Assembly (NCBI RefSeq): GCF_051628905.1
Contig: NZ_CP157575.1
Location: 558,001-622,000, forward strand
Direction: 5' to 3'
Source of the DNA: Asaia sp037151935
Lineage (GTDB): Bacteria; Pseudomonadota; Alphaproteobacteria; Acetobacterales; Acetobacteraceae
Length of the DNA: 64,000 bases
The notes beneath the pieces were generated by a model. That model made no database searches. It was not told the origin of the DNA and saw only the letters and a list, made by a program, of their open reading frames with translations. Of this stretch, positions 8,753 through 18,708 are shown piece by piece (the first letter of the stretch is position 1; the number at the start of each line of letters is the position of its first letter). The position numbers and the translations under genes were made by a program.

Positions 8753-10246
8753 ATGAATATGGGCGTGGGCATAGGGCAGCAGACCGAACAGGCCAGCCTG
8801 AGCGAAGCCTTTCTCTCTGGCGACGCTGATCGCTGCGTCGAGATAGCGAGAACACTCGCTGTTGTTTCGGGCGTCGGGGCGCATCCTCTCGAAACGCTTC
8901 TGCCGATTGCGGAAGTGCACGATCGCCGTGCCGAACTGCTTGATCTAAGCGACCGTCTCGCCGAGGCCGCACCTCAGGATTGTCGCCTTCTTGAACTTGG
9001 CGCCACGCTTCTCATGCAGCTCGGCGATCTCGACAAGGCCGAAGGTCGCCTCAGGGACGCCCTCGAACGTAGACCGGGCCATCTGCCGGCCCTGAGCGTG
9101 TTATCCTGCACCCTCACCCAGGCGGGCCGCTTCGACGAAGCGCGCAACGTGCTGGAGCAGATGCTGGCGCTGGACCCGAGAGATCCGAGCACGCTCTCGA
9201 ACATCGCTTATATCGTTGCCGCCGGTGGCGACCTTCATGGGGCCATCAACCTTTATCGTCAGGCCATACAACTCAAGCCTGATCATCCGCAGATGCGACT
9301 CAACTATTCCATTGCCCTGCTCAAGGCCGGCTATTTCCAGCAAGGCTGGTCCGAGCATGAATGGCGCTTTCGTCTGCCGGGTCATACCAGTCTGCCGATG
9401 GCCCAGCTTCTGCCCAATATTACCGACACACTCGATCTGCGCGGCAAGCATGTTCTGGTGACGCAGGAAGAGGGATACGGCGATACGTTCATGTATCTTC
9501 GTTTCCTCCCCCTGCTGGCTCAGAAAGGCGCCATCATCCGAGTCTGGGGCGCCGATATCATGGCCGATCTCTGTGCCCGCGTGCAGGGCGTTGCCAGTGT
9601 GCAATGCGGCGGCACGACACCTCACTACGACTATCATTGCCCGTTCATCAGCCTGCCAAGGGCATTCGTGGCCTCACCGCAGCTATTCGGCGCAGACCCA
9701 CCCTATATCGCGGCCGACCCTGCGAAATCGGCGTATTTCGCAGGGAAACTTCTGGACGACCGCAATCTCAGGGTCGGACTTGTATGGTCCGGCGCACCGA
9801 GACGTGATCAGACAGAGCCTTTCATGCTCGATCAGCGCCGGTCCATGAAGCTCGAAACGTTACGCCCGCTTTTCGACCTGCCGAAAACAAGCTTTTACAG
9901 CCTTCAGAAAGGCATCGCCGCAAATCAGCTTGCCGAGTCTGAGACCCCGATCATCGATCTGATGCCCGAATGCCGGACGATGGACGACACAGCTGCCTTG
10001 ATCGATAATCTGGATATAGTGGTTTCGGTCGATACATCCGTGGTGCACCTCGCCGGGGCCATGAACAAGCCTGTTCTTCTCATGGACAGGGTCAACCCTT
10101 GCTGGCGCTGGATGACCGACAGACAAGACAGTCCCTGGTATCCGTCCCTGCGCATTCTGCGCCAGACACGTGCATGGGACTGGGGGGACGTTGTCTCTTC
10201 AGTGCGCGATCTCCTCAACAACGAAGCGGAACGAAAAACGTCATGA
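8753..10246 (+). CDS. TPR-repeat protein with glycosyltransferase-9-like C-terminal domain
   Basis: Protein of 497 residues with no signal peptide. Residues about 60-210 are tetratricopeptide repeats (for example LLELGATLLMQLGDLDKAEGRL, then ALDPRDPSTLSNIAYIV and LKPDHPQMRLNYSIAL). The C-terminal half has the GT9/heptosyltransferase-like pieces: HVLVTQEEGYGDTFMYLRF, LRVGLVWSG and VVSVDTSVVHLAGAMNKPV. This architecture occurs in alphaproteobacteria next to polysaccharide or flagellar glycosylation genes; donor and acceptor are unknown. The last codons overlap the next gene's ATG (ATGA), so translation is coupled to the kinase. Confidence 0.75.
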   Translation: MNMGVGIGQQTEQASLSEAFLSGDADRCVEIARTLAVVSGVGAHPLETLLPIAEVHDRRAELLDLSDRLAEAAPQDCRLLELGATLLMQLGDLDKAEGRLRDALERRPGHLPALSVLSCTLTQAGRFDEARNVLEQMLALDPRDPSTLSNIAYIVAAGGDLHGAINLYRQAIQLKPDHPQMRLNYSIALLKAGYFQQGWSEHEWRFRLPGHTSLPMAQLLPNITDTLDLRGKHVLVTQEEGYGDTFMYLRFLPLLAQKGAIIRVWGADIMADLCARVQGVASVQCGGTTPHYDYHCPFISLPRAFVASPQLFGADPPYIAADPAKSAYFAGKLLDDRNLRVGLVWSGAPRRDQTEPFMLDQRRSMKLETLRPLFDLPKTSFYSLQKGIAANQLAESETPIIDLMPECRTMDDTAALIDNLDIVVSVDTSVVHLAGAMNKPVLLMDRVNPCWRWMTDRQDSPWYPSLRILRQTRAWDWGDVVSSVRDLLNNEAERKTS

Positions 10247-10872
10247 CGTCCAGCTACGAAACCGCAAGACAAAGGCTCGATGCGCTTCTCTCGCGTCCAG
10301 GCCGGGTCATTCTCGGTCTGGTCGGCGCTCCGGGCGGCGGCAAATCGACGCTTGCGGCGCAGCTTGCCGCAGATTACGCCGAGCTTGCCATCGTCGTCCC
10401 GATGGATGGTTTCCATCTGGCCAATTGCGAGCTGAAACGTCTCGACCGCGCCGGGCGCAAGGGTGCCCCCGACACCTTCGACGCCGCAGGATTCACATCG
10501 CTCCTCGACCGTATCCGCCATCAGGGCTCTGAAACCGTATATGCGCCGCTTTTCGCCCGTGAAATCGAAGAACCTATCGCCGGGGCGATACCCGTACTGC
10601 CCGACCGCAAGCTGGTGATCGTCGAAGGCAATTATCTGCTATGCGATGGCGCCTGGTCGGTCGTGCGCAGCTATCTTGATGAAAGCTGGTTTGTCGCCAC
10701 TGACGAGGCAGTGCGCAATCAGTGGCTCGAAGCGCGTCATGTCCATTTTGGTCGCACGCCGGAAGAAGCGCGCCACTGGATTGCCGTAACCGACGCCCCT
10801 AACGCGCGGATCATTCTGGAAACACGGGACAAGGCAGATTGGCAATATGTGCCGGAACTCGAAACGCTCTGA
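10243..10872 (+). CDS. P-loop nucleoside/sugar kinase-like protein
   Basis: Protein of 209 residues of the uridine-kinase/pantothenate-kinase-like P-loop superfamily. Seen: Walker A GAPGGGKST near residues 28-36, PMDGFHLANCEL (the catalytic Asp and the substrate-binding segment of this group), LVIVEGNYLL (Walker B) and the lid Arg residues around ARHVHFGRTPEEA. The closest described types are FrcK-like fructose-transport kinases and unassigned nucleoside kinases; the substrate cannot be assigned. The ATG at 10243 overlaps the TGA of the TPR gene by 4 bases, which fixes the start. It is the last gene of this close-packed group and ends at a strong terminator. Confidence 0.8.
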   Translation: MTSSYETARQRLDALLSRPGRVILGLVGAPGGGKSTLAAQLAADYAELAIVVPMDGFHLANCELKRLDRAGRKGAPDTFDAAGFTSLLDRIRHQGSETVYAPLFAREIEEPIAGAIPVLPDRKLVIVEGNYLLCDGAWSVVRSYLDESWFVATDEAVRNQWLEARHVHFGRTPEEARHWIAVTDAPNARIILETRDKADWQYVPELETL

Positions 10873-10932
10873 CGCTCCCGTACTCAGCCCCTCACCTTTC
10901 GACCCTCAGACAATCCAGAGCCGGAGAAAACA

Positions 10933-10953
10933 GGGGGCCTAACGCCCCCTTTT
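10933..10953. terminator. Intrinsic terminator between convergent genes
   Basis: GGGGGC/GCCCCC stem with a 5-nt loop and a run of four T after it on the plus strand. It lies between the kinase gene and the 3' end of tamB, and could serve the plus-strand transcript. Confidence 0.7.
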
Positions 10954-10964
10954 CGCTTCCTCTT

Positions 10965-13900
10965 TCAATAATCGAAACCGTAGCTGAGACCGATGCTCGA
11001 TCCCGGATCGTTCTCCGGCGTGGTAAAGCCGGTCACCTGACCTCCTGTCCCAACGGTCGTATTCAGCTTCAGCCGCTTGGTCAGATCAACCTGCACCTGA
11101 GCCTGCGTACCTGAGCCGCCTGTTGCCTGTTTGGCGCCCACATAAACGCCTTTCATCACGTATTTTCCCGCTTCGAGACTCGCGCCACCATTATTGACGC
11201 CGCTGCCGCCACCGACCGCGAGTCGATCAAGGCCTAGAAGGCCGCGCACCTTGTTGAGCGGGTCGAAACTTGATCCACCCGTAATCTGGGCGACCGCTGC
11301 GGCGAGGCTGGCAAGCTGTGTCGGGGAGAGCGAGGCAGTCGAACTGCCGAATAGCAGCATCGACAGAACCTGATCTCGCGGCAGCGAGGGCTGCGACGTA
11401 AAGTCGATCTTCGGCGCGCTGGCATAGCCTCCGACAACGAGGCTTGCGAGCGTGCCCTGAACATTGCGATCGGCGCGGAAATCGAGCGACGGATCGAGCT
11501 TGTGATCGACGCCGGAGCCGTCGAAAGCGACGCGTCCCTTGGTAAAGTTCAGATTGACCCCGGCAAGGTTGAAAAAGCCGCGCTTGAGATCGAAGCCCCC
11601 CGAGATGTCGGGCGCCGTGCTAAGACCACCGACATGGAGCTTTCCCGACATCTCGGCGTCGAGGCCATGACCGCGCACGAAGAATTCGCCTGGGGAAATT
11701 ACCCCGATATCGAGCCCGATCACGAGGGAACTGGTGCTGCTCTCCCTTTTCTCGCCCGGTCTGATAACCGTCAGTTGCGGTACCGAAGCCGGCATCGAAC
11801 TTGGAATATTCACTACGACCGAAGGCAGACGAATGGTGCCATCGACATCGAGACGGGAGGAAAGCTGACCATGCGCACGCAGGTCGGTGTCTATCACGGC
11901 TGTCAGCAGATCGCTCGTGATTGGCTGCGCCTTGCGTGAAACAATCCTGATATCGAGGGGCAGACCGGGCCGCAAAAACCCGACCGAGCCAGTCAACCCA
12001 ATCGTTCCCTTACCCGCATGAGCCAGCACGTTCTGCAAGGTCAGGCTGTCATCACTGGCGAGAATAACGCCATTGATGTCCGTCAGCCTTACCCCCTGCC
12101 CGTAATGGGCGAAATTGATCCCCTCGAGCGTGACGCGACCGTTCGCCTTGGGCGCCGTCGCAACGCCATTCAGAGTGAGGTCTATTGCCGTCTTGCCGCT
12201 CACTCCCATGCCCTGGGCACCAAGAACGGCATTAGCCACTGAGAGATCCAGAGCCCCATTGACGCGCAACCCGAGAGCACCGGAAGCAGAAAGCGGCACC
12301 GCGCCATTGGCGTGCAGGGTAATCTTGCTTCCGGCATCGGCCTGTGCGGTCAGCTGGGCCGTCTGGCCTGACAAAAGCGCATTGGCCTGAAGCGAGAGGG
12401 GCGGCAGCGACTCTCCTGGCCCGTTGCGCAGCCTGAAACCATGCAGATTGACCGAGACCGATCCGCCCGGACGCGCGATCTCTCCCGTCAGGTCGGCCTG
12501 GGCGGAGAGAACACCATTGGCGTCGAACCCGGAAACGAAAGGCCGTGCGAGCGCCGGTGTTACCTGGGCGAGACGCATATGCAGGTTGAGTTTGGGTTTG
12601 ATCGCTCCGGACAGATCGAACGTGGCCGGCGAAACACCCTGAGGCGCAATGGCAAGCTGGAGGCGATCGACGCCCATGACCTCGCCGAAATCGACCTTAG
12701 TAGCGCCAGCAAGCCGAATGCTCTCGCCCTTGACCAAGGCTGCAAAGCGGTTGAGCCGCACACTCTTAGCGCTCAGATCGAGCAAGAGCGCCGTGTCGAT
12801 AGAAGCCGGGGCCGCCATGACATTCTGAAATGCCCCGCTGAGCGACAGAGAAAGCGCATCGAGCGGCCCTTGTGCGGCAAGTTTCGCCGCGCCTTTGATG
12901 TTCTGCGCGTCGATGCCGGCGAGGGCGAGCCTGAGATTGAAATTCGGCTTGTCGACCGGATTATTGATCGTGCCAGAAAGGTCGATCGCGCCCAAACGGG
13001 CCTCGGGCGCACTGACACCGCCCTTGAGTGACAGGCTCACAACGGGAGGCACAGTTTCCGATGCCTCGCTCGTATGCACATCGAGCGCGATTTTGCCGCC
13101 AAGGCGATGACCCGCAAGCGCGCTGAAATCATTCAGATTTCCAGCCACAATCGCCATGGTTCCCAAGGGCACGCGTGCGGAAGGCGGCAGCACGAGATGC
13201 GCCTTGCCGGTCAGGCTCGCCCAGTCGAGCGCGTTCAGAACGAGTTCGGCCGAACCATCGCCATGACGGGCAAAGGCAGCGTCGAGGGCGAGTTTGCGCC
13301 CATCGAGCTTGCCGTCGGCGCGCAGCGTGCCTTCGGGCGTTGTCGGCAGATGCTGCAGATTCAGATCGAGCGTCAGCGGCCCGGCAGGCACCTCGCTGGC
13401 ACCGATCTCACCCTTGACCTGCGCTCTCGCTGCAAGGTCCTGAAGGGGCCCTTCGGCGTGGGCAGACAAAGCGAGATGCCCATGAAGCTGAGGGGCCGCA
13501 GCCTTGAGATCGGGGAGGGCAAGAACGAGGTCGCTTACCACTGAGGGGGTGTGCCCCAGTGCCAGTGAGGCTTCGTCATGCAGATGCAGCGCCCGCCCGT
13601 CGATGGTCAGATCGCCGATCCTTACGATGCGTCCGGTCTTGCCCTCGGAAGACGCAGTGGCATCGAGCGCGATCGTGGCGTTATCACCGATCAGGGAGAC
13701 AGCCTGTTTCATCCCGCCCGTAATCGACAGGCGGTCAAGCAATTTGACGCGCGACTCTCCCTTGGGCCGATAGGTGAAATCGGCATGGGTCACGTTGTGA
13801 CCTGCAAGCGCGATCTTGCCGATGGCCGCCAACGGTTTGAGATCGGGCAGAACGAGATCGAGGGCGCCGCTTATATCCGGCTTGAGGCGGGCTGATGCCC

Positions 13901-15188
13901 CAAGCTGGAACAGATCATGCTTGACGGTCAGCGCTACGGGTTGCCCTACGGCATTTGGCTGCGCCGTCAGCCGTGCCTCTATCGGGCTCGTCGCCAGAAG
14001 CGCACTGGGCACACCCGGTACGCGCACCCCTTCAGCACGCAGGGTGAGCAGCAGATTATCGGCACGCACGCTCTTGCCCTCATCGCCCGAAAACCGGGCG
14101 GATAGACGAGTCACACCGGCACCGGCGGCAGCAAGAGAGTCGAGGTCGAGGGCGCCGCTGCCCGAAGGCGCCAGCAGATCGCCATGCAATTCGGCGGAAA
14201 GCGAAAACCCGTTCCATGCCACGCCAGCGAGCGGCGACATGGCAGGAGTCGACGCCTTGAGGTTCAGACTGCCCTGATGACGCAGCAGGTCGAGCGCTCC
14301 CTGAGCGTGAGCGCTCACAGCGCCCGCGTGCATGTCGAGCAGGAGATGATTGGCTTTTAGCGGGCCTGAGAGATCGAGTGTCAGGGTGAGCGGGTCGAGC
14401 GTGTCCGTACCCGCGAACTGGGTCACAAGGCCCTCTGCCCCGTCCTGTGCGGTCAGATGCAGATTGAGTGCGTCGTGCGGTGTTCCCAGCACGATGGCAA
14501 TCGTAGCGGGACGATCGAGACGCTTGATGGTGAGCCCCAGATCGGCCTTGGGGAGATGCCCCAAATTCAGACCGTCGAGTATCGGCGCCAGATCGGCCAG
14601 AGCGAGATGACCCTGCGCAGAAGCGCTCAGCGGAAATCCGGCAAGGGATTTGCCCAGATCGATACGGGCAATATCGAGTTTTTTGAGGTCGATCTTGAGA
14701 TGCAGGCTCGAGGGCGTGCTGGGCGCAGACGGTGACGTCGGAACCGACGGATCGCTGACCGGCAGCCGGTCGAAACGTAGCGCCTGTGCCTGAAGCAGCG
14801 AGGCCTTGACTGATTTATGCAAGAGCGCGAGCGGCGACCAGTTCAGACGCAGATCGTCAATGGCCAGATAAGGCCCGATATGGTCGTGAATCGTCAGGTG
14901 ACGCAGGTGCAGCCGGTAGGGAAAAGCCCCGTCCAGCCCCTGTATTTGCACCATACCGCCCGTAAAACCTGCCGTCTCGCGCTCGATGAAACGCTGGCCG
15001 TACGGGATATTGGCAAAAATCAGAATGCCGACCAAAGCCAGCGTCACGAGTGCCACAGGCACGCCGATTATCAGCGCGACACACCAAAGCACGATACGCT
15101 TCCAGCGCGCTGGACGGGATTTCGGGTTGGGTCCAGGATCCGGCGACACGTCGCGTGATATCCGATCGGTTACAGGGCGACCGCTCAT
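10965..15188 (-). CDS. tamB: Translocation and assembly module subunit TamB
   Basis: Very large protein of 1407 residues: a cytoplasmic N-terminus, one transmembrane anchor at about residues 28-52 (VLWCVALIIGVPVALVTLAL), a long periplasmic region of repeating beta-taco strands rich in Leu, Ala and Asp, and the conserved TamB (DUF490) C-terminal domain (FDLKRGFFNLAGVNLNFTKGRVAF onward, LSMLLFG, ending SIGLSYGFDY). It bridges inner and outer membranes and works with TamA in outer-membrane protein insertion and/or phospholipid transport. The start at 15188 shares one base with the tamA stop (TGATG), so the two genes are translationally coupled. Confidence 0.95.
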   Translation of the reverse strand: MSGRPVTDRISRDVSPDPGPNPKSRPARWKRIVLWCVALIIGVPVALVTLALVGILIFANIPYGQRFIERETAGFTGGMVQIQGLDGAFPYRLHLRHLTIHDHIGPYLAIDDLRLNWSPLALLHKSVKASLLQAQALRFDRLPVSDPSVPTSPSAPSTPSSLHLKIDLKKLDIARIDLGKSLAGFPLSASAQGHLALADLAPILDGLNLGHLPKADLGLTIKRLDRPATIAIVLGTPHDALNLHLTAQDGAEGLVTQFAGTDTLDPLTLTLDLSGPLKANHLLLDMHAGAVSAHAQGALDLLRHQGSLNLKASTPAMSPLAGVAWNGFSLSAELHGDLLAPSGSGALDLDSLAAAGAGVTRLSARFSGDEGKSVRADNLLLTLRAEGVRVPGVPSALLATSPIEARLTAQPNAVGQPVALTVKHDLFQLGASARLKPDISGALDLVLPDLKPLAAIGKIALAGHNVTHADFTYRPKGESRVKLLDRLSITGGMKQAVSLIGDNATIALDATASSEGKTGRIVRIGDLTIDGRALHLHDEASLALGHTPSVVSDLVLALPDLKAAAPQLHGHLALSAHAEGPLQDLAARAQVKGEIGASEVPAGPLTLDLNLQHLPTTPEGTLRADGKLDGRKLALDAAFARHGDGSAELVLNALDWASLTGKAHLVLPPSARVPLGTMAIVAGNLNDFSALAGHRLGGKIALDVHTSEASETVPPVVSLSLKGGVSAPEARLGAIDLSGTINNPVDKPNFNLRLALAGIDAQNIKGAAKLAAQGPLDALSLSLSGAFQNVMAAPASIDTALLLDLSAKSVRLNRFAALVKGESIRLAGATKVDFGEVMGVDRLQLAIAPQGVSPATFDLSGAIKPKLNLHMRLAQVTPALARPFVSGFDANGVLSAQADLTGEIARPGGSVSVNLHGFRLRNGPGESLPPLSLQANALLSGQTAQLTAQADAGSKITLHANGAVPLSASGALGLRVNGALDLSVANAVLGAQGMGVSGKTAIDLTLNGVATAPKANGRVTLEGINFAHYGQGVRLTDINGVILASDDSLTLQNVLAHAGKGTIGLTGSVGFLRPGLPLDIRIVSRKAQPITSDLLTAVIDTDLRAHGQLSSRLDVDGTIRLPSVVVNIPSSMPASVPQLTVIRPGEKRESSTSSLVIGLDIGVISPGEFFVRGHGLDAEMSGKLHVGGLSTAPDISGGFDLKRGFFNLAGVNLNFTKGRVAFDGSGVDHKLDPSLDFRADRNVQGTLASLVVGGYASAPKIDFTSQPSLPRDQVLSMLLFGSSTASLSPTQLASLAAAVAQITGGSSFDPLNKVRGLLGLDRLAVGGGSGVNNGGASLEAGKYVMKGVYVGAKQATGGSGTQAQVQVDLTKRLKLNTTVGTGGQVTGFTTPENDPGSSIGLSYGFDY

Positions 15189-17347
15189 CAGAAAGTCTCC
15201 CCGAGACCGATATAAAGCTCCCATTTATCGCCATGAGGCGGCCTGTTAGCTGGTAAGGCAACGTCGAGGCGCACCGGGCCGATGGGAGTGTAATAGCGCA
15301 CACCCGCGCCATAACCGACGCGCAGCTTGCCCTGGAAGGGACGGCTGCCAACACCCACTTGACCGGCATCGACAAACGCCGCCGCCCCGAAGCTCTTGAG
15401 GATGCGCTGACGGAATTCGACAGACCCCGCATCCAACGAAGTACCGCCGATGCCATATTTACCGTTCTGCGGCCCGACACCCTGGTAACGAAAGCCACGA
15501 ACCGTAGCGGGGCCACCCGCATAAAGCCGCTGATCGGGCGGTATCTGATAGGTCGACGCCCCCTGTACCGAGCCTACGAGTCCACGCACAGCAATGACAG
15601 AACGCCCCGGCGCGCTCACGCCTATTCGATGCAGATCGAAATAGGTCGAGGCGCTGGCGCTCATGATCGTGAAAAACGCACTGCCGTTTTCGAGCGACTC
15701 AGACGGGGTGATATTGACCGTGGCGCGCATACCATGGGTTGCCGGATCGATCGGGTTCGACAACTCGGTACTGTCATAGACCGCACCGAGTGGAAGCTGA
15801 ACGATCAGATAATTGGTCGAAACGCCGAACTGCTTGATGTTCTCCTGCTCGGCCACGAGGCTGCCATTGACACTCCAGCGCTTGTTGAGCCGTCTTATCA
15901 GCCCGCCGCGCAGAAGAATGGCCGTCTGATGATAGGAATAGAGCAACTGCCTGATCCCTTCGACGCGCAAACTCAGATTCTGGTCGCGTCGAAGAAAATC
16001 GGGCTTGAGAAAATCGGCATAGACATCATAGCCGAGCCCCTGCTGGGCAGAGCCACCAAGCCCGGTGACAAGCGCCGTCAATTTGAGCTGCTCCGCCGCG
16101 CCGAGCAGATTGCGATGGGTCCAGCTCGCTCCCAGACGGCCACCGAGATCGGTGGAGTAGCCCACCTGCCCGGAGACGGTATGTCGCTTGCCCTCCGCCA
16201 GCGCGAAACGCAGCGGCATGGCCTGTGTAACGCCTGGCGTGCCCTGGCCGTGCGCCAGCGCGACCAGCGGTGGTGCGTCATGCACCCCGACCGAGGAAAA
16301 GATCCCTACTCCCGCGAGGTCCTGACGCGCCTCTTCGATCTTGCTCGGCTGATAGAGCTGACCTTCGTGGATCAGAAGACGACGGCGCAGGAATTTTTCG
16401 CGTGTCCTTTCAAGTCCCGTGAAACTGACAGGCCCGATATCGACAACGGGCCCCACCCCCACAGCGAATTCAAGGTCGAGCGTATGCGTTGCGGGGCGCA
16501 GATACGCGACAGGGGTTGAGACATTGGCCTGGGCGTGGCCTCCTTCGAGCAGGGCGTGCAGGAGACCCGATTGAGCCGCGAGCACGTCCGAGGCCACTGC
16601 TTTCTGGCCCGTCTCCAGCCCAAACGCTTTACGCGCTGTCTCATCGAGAATCACCGGGCGCGGGGCTGCCGTAACCGGGGAGACGCCATGAGCGTTTTGC
16701 GCGCCTGACGCCGCTTTATTTTTAGCCGCGCCCTCTGTGACCGACTTGTCTGGCGCGCCCGAGGTAGTGGATGGCGTTTCGCCATTCAGCGGCCCGGCCA
16801 CCAGCGTAACCTTGCCAATATGAAACTGCGGCCCGGTGATCGTTTTGATGGTGATACGCAGCTTTTTACTTCCCGAAGCCGGGCCACTCGTGACTGCGAG
16901 GCGGTCCGGCAGGGCCGGATCACGCCCGTCGATCTCCCGACCATCTGACAACCGTACTGTAATAACGACCTTGCCTGCGTAGAACCCCCGGCTTTCGAGC
17001 GCGGTTTGTACCCGGTCGTAATCGCCCCTTATGCGCCCGGCGAGCGCATAAGGATCGACTGCCCTCGTTTTTTGAAGCGACACCAGCGTAGAAGAAGCCT
17101 GTACCATCGGGTCGAGATCGGGATCGGATGAGGGCAGAATATCGACCTGATAGGCCTCATCATGCTCAGCCAGCTTCTGCGCTGCCTTACCGTCCGACTT
17201 GCTGGCGGCGGAGGCTTCGGAGAGTATCGGCGCACCGACAAGACACAGGGAGACCACGGCACCGGCCAGAAGAGCCGCTTTCAGTTGCGGGTTCTTCCGA
17301 TCGGTACGGGAGAGGGGGAAAGGCGAAACGCGGCAAAACGACAGCAA
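15188..17347 (-). CDS. tamA: Autotransporter assembly factor TamA (Omp85/BamA family)
   Basis: Outer-membrane Omp85 protein of about 719 residues. An N-terminal signal peptide (AALLAGAVVSLCLVGA) precedes POTRA domains (residues about 60-360, for example VQTALESRGFYAGKV and SFTGLERTREKFLRRRL), then a 16-strand barrel with the family motif VRGFRYQGVG and the end LRVGYGAGVRYYTPIGPVRLDVA. No in-frame ATG exists near the start. A TTG at 17347 with GGAG 5 bases upstream is chosen; TTG at 17383 is the alternative. A low-complexity Ala/Thr/Ser/Lys linker lies near residues 190-235, between POTRA segments. It partners TamB directly downstream. Confidence 0.92.
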   Translation of the reverse strand: MLSFCRVSPFPLSRTDRKNPQLKAALLAGAVVSLCLVGAPILSEASAASKSDGKAAQKLAEHDEAYQVDILPSSDPDLDPMVQASSTLVSLQKTRAVDPYALAGRIRGDYDRVQTALESRGFYAGKVVITVRLSDGREIDGRDPALPDRLAVTSGPASGSKKLRITIKTITGPQFHIGKVTLVAGPLNGETPSTTSGAPDKSVTEGAAKNKAASGAQNAHGVSPVTAAPRPVILDETARKAFGLETGQKAVASDVLAAQSGLLHALLEGGHAQANVSTPVAYLRPATHTLDLEFAVGVGPVVDIGPVSFTGLERTREKFLRRRLLIHEGQLYQPSKIEEARQDLAGVGIFSSVGVHDAPPLVALAHGQGTPGVTQAMPLRFALAEGKRHTVSGQVGYSTDLGGRLGASWTHRNLLGAAEQLKLTALVTGLGGSAQQGLGYDVYADFLKPDFLRRDQNLSLRVEGIRQLLYSYHQTAILLRGGLIRRLNKRWSVNGSLVAEQENIKQFGVSTNYLIVQLPLGAVYDSTELSNPIDPATHGMRATVNITPSESLENGSAFFTIMSASASTYFDLHRIGVSAPGRSVIAVRGLVGSVQGASTYQIPPDQRLYAGGPATVRGFRYQGVGPQNGKYGIGGTSLDAGSVEFRQRILKSFGAAAFVDAGQVGVGSRPFQGKLRVGYGAGVRYYTPIGPVRLDVALPANRPPHGDKWELYIGLGETF

Positions 17348-17552
17348 AGGCACTCCTGCTGTTTGGTCGATCCTTGCAAGCAATGGCTGAAAAGCGTGTC
17401 CAGATCATGTCATGGCTGTGGCACCAAGAAAAGACGCGCGTGTATTCTTTTCCCCACCCCGACCGATTGAGGTGGAGTTTCGCACACTCTTAATCAAATC
17501 ATCGCGCTATCGCGGTTGTCCGGGGTGGCGGTTTCGCGTTAGGTATGGGTCA

Positions 17553-18497
17553 ATGACTGACGCGATTACGCGCCGCCGTCCCGCGAGTGACGCTTCCGGC
17601 CCCGAACCCTGGACCGCCCCGCTTGAGCCTGCTCTGGGGAACCGCTTTCTTTGTCGGCTTCGCGCGATCAGGCGTATGGGGCTCTCCTGCCTTTGGACCC
17701 TCGTCGCCAGCGTGCCCCAGCGCGCGCTGCTTCGCCGCAAAAGCGCGGCAAAGATCGTTTTCGCCCGCTTCTACTGGGCAACGATCTGCCGCATTCTCGG
17801 GCTTCGCGTTCGCGTGGTCGGCGAGGCCGCCGGAACGATACGCGACAGTATCGCTGTCAAGAACGGTGAGCGACCGATCATTTTCGTCGCAAATCATTCC
17901 TCATGGCTCGATATCGCCGTGGCAGGCGGCATTCTGCCCACCGTTTTCGTCGCAAAGCAGCAGATTGCCGACTGGCCTGTTATCGGCACCCTCGCCCGAC
18001 TGGGCAGGACAATTTTCGTCAGCCGCCAGCGCAACAATACCGGGCGCGAGCTTCAGGCCATGACCGATCGCCTCAATAACGGCGATAACCTCATTCTCTT
18101 CCCCGAGGGCACGTCGACGGATGGCACGCATGTGCTGCCCTTCATGTCGTCCTTCTTTGCCATCGCCAAACCAAGTCGCGTCGATACATCACTGCCGACG
18201 CCGCCCTCCGTTCTGATCCAGCCTGTGTCGATCGTCTATGATCGCCTCGACGGACTCCCGATCGGACGCGCCAGACGCACGGCTCTGGCATGGTATGGGG
18301 ATATGGAACTCGCGCCTCATATCTGGTCGGTCACACAGTGGCGCTCGCTTGGAGCCACTGTGATACTGCACCCGCCGGTAGACCCCGCCGATTTTCCAAG
18401 CCGCAAGGAACTCTCTTCAGCGGTGCAGGAAATCGTGGCTTTGGGTGTGGCACAGCTCCATCACAACCCCGATCAGCCCGAGGCGGTCAAGCTCTGA
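17553..18497 (+). CDS. plsC: 1-acyl-sn-glycerol-3-phosphate acyltransferase (PlsC-like)
   Basis: Membrane-associated acyltransferase of 314 residues, converting lysophosphatidic acid to phosphatidic acid. Family motifs are in order: NHSSWLD (the HX4D catalytic pair), FVAKQQIADWPVIGTLARLGRTIFVSR, LILFPEGTSTDG (the FPEGT motif) and a C-terminal IQPVSIVYD. A hydrophobic helix lies at about residues 43-60. ATG 17553 is chosen because upstream in-frame sequence is not conserved-looking and includes the likely promoter region; the frame is open to 17412. It is divergent from tamA with about 200 bp between them. Confidence 0.9.
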   Translation: MTDAITRRRPASDASGPEPWTAPLEPALGNRFLCRLRAIRRMGLSCLWTLVASVPQRALLRRKSAAKIVFARFYWATICRILGLRVRVVGEAAGTIRDSIAVKNGERPIIFVANHSSWLDIAVAGGILPTVFVAKQQIADWPVIGTLARLGRTIFVSRQRNNTGRELQAMTDRLNNGDNLILFPEGTSTDGTHVLPFMSSFFAIAKPSRVDTSLPTPPSVLIQPVSIVYDRLDGLPIGRARRTALAWYGDMELAPHIWSVTQWRSLGATVILHPPVDPADFPSRKELSSAVQEIVALGVAQLHHNPDQPEAVKL

Positions 18498-18708
18498 GCC
18501 GCTCGGACGCCTCGCGTGCTGAAGCCGGAGCTTCAACGGTCTTCTCAAATATTACCCATGCATTTATCGCGTCTTTCGGCTACAACGCCTGTGAGACCAT
18601 CCATAAAAGGGCATACGAGACAAATCGGAGGAAACACCCCTGAGATTCAGGAATTTTCTCGACGTCCCGCCCCGCAGAACAGCGCCACTTGGCAAAAGGT
18701 AAGGACAC

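Noticed and set aside
15359..16519. Open frame of 386 codons antisense to tamA
   Set aside because: Opposite strand carries the clear Omp85 sequence; this frame has the Arg/Asp-rich look of a GC-rich shadow.
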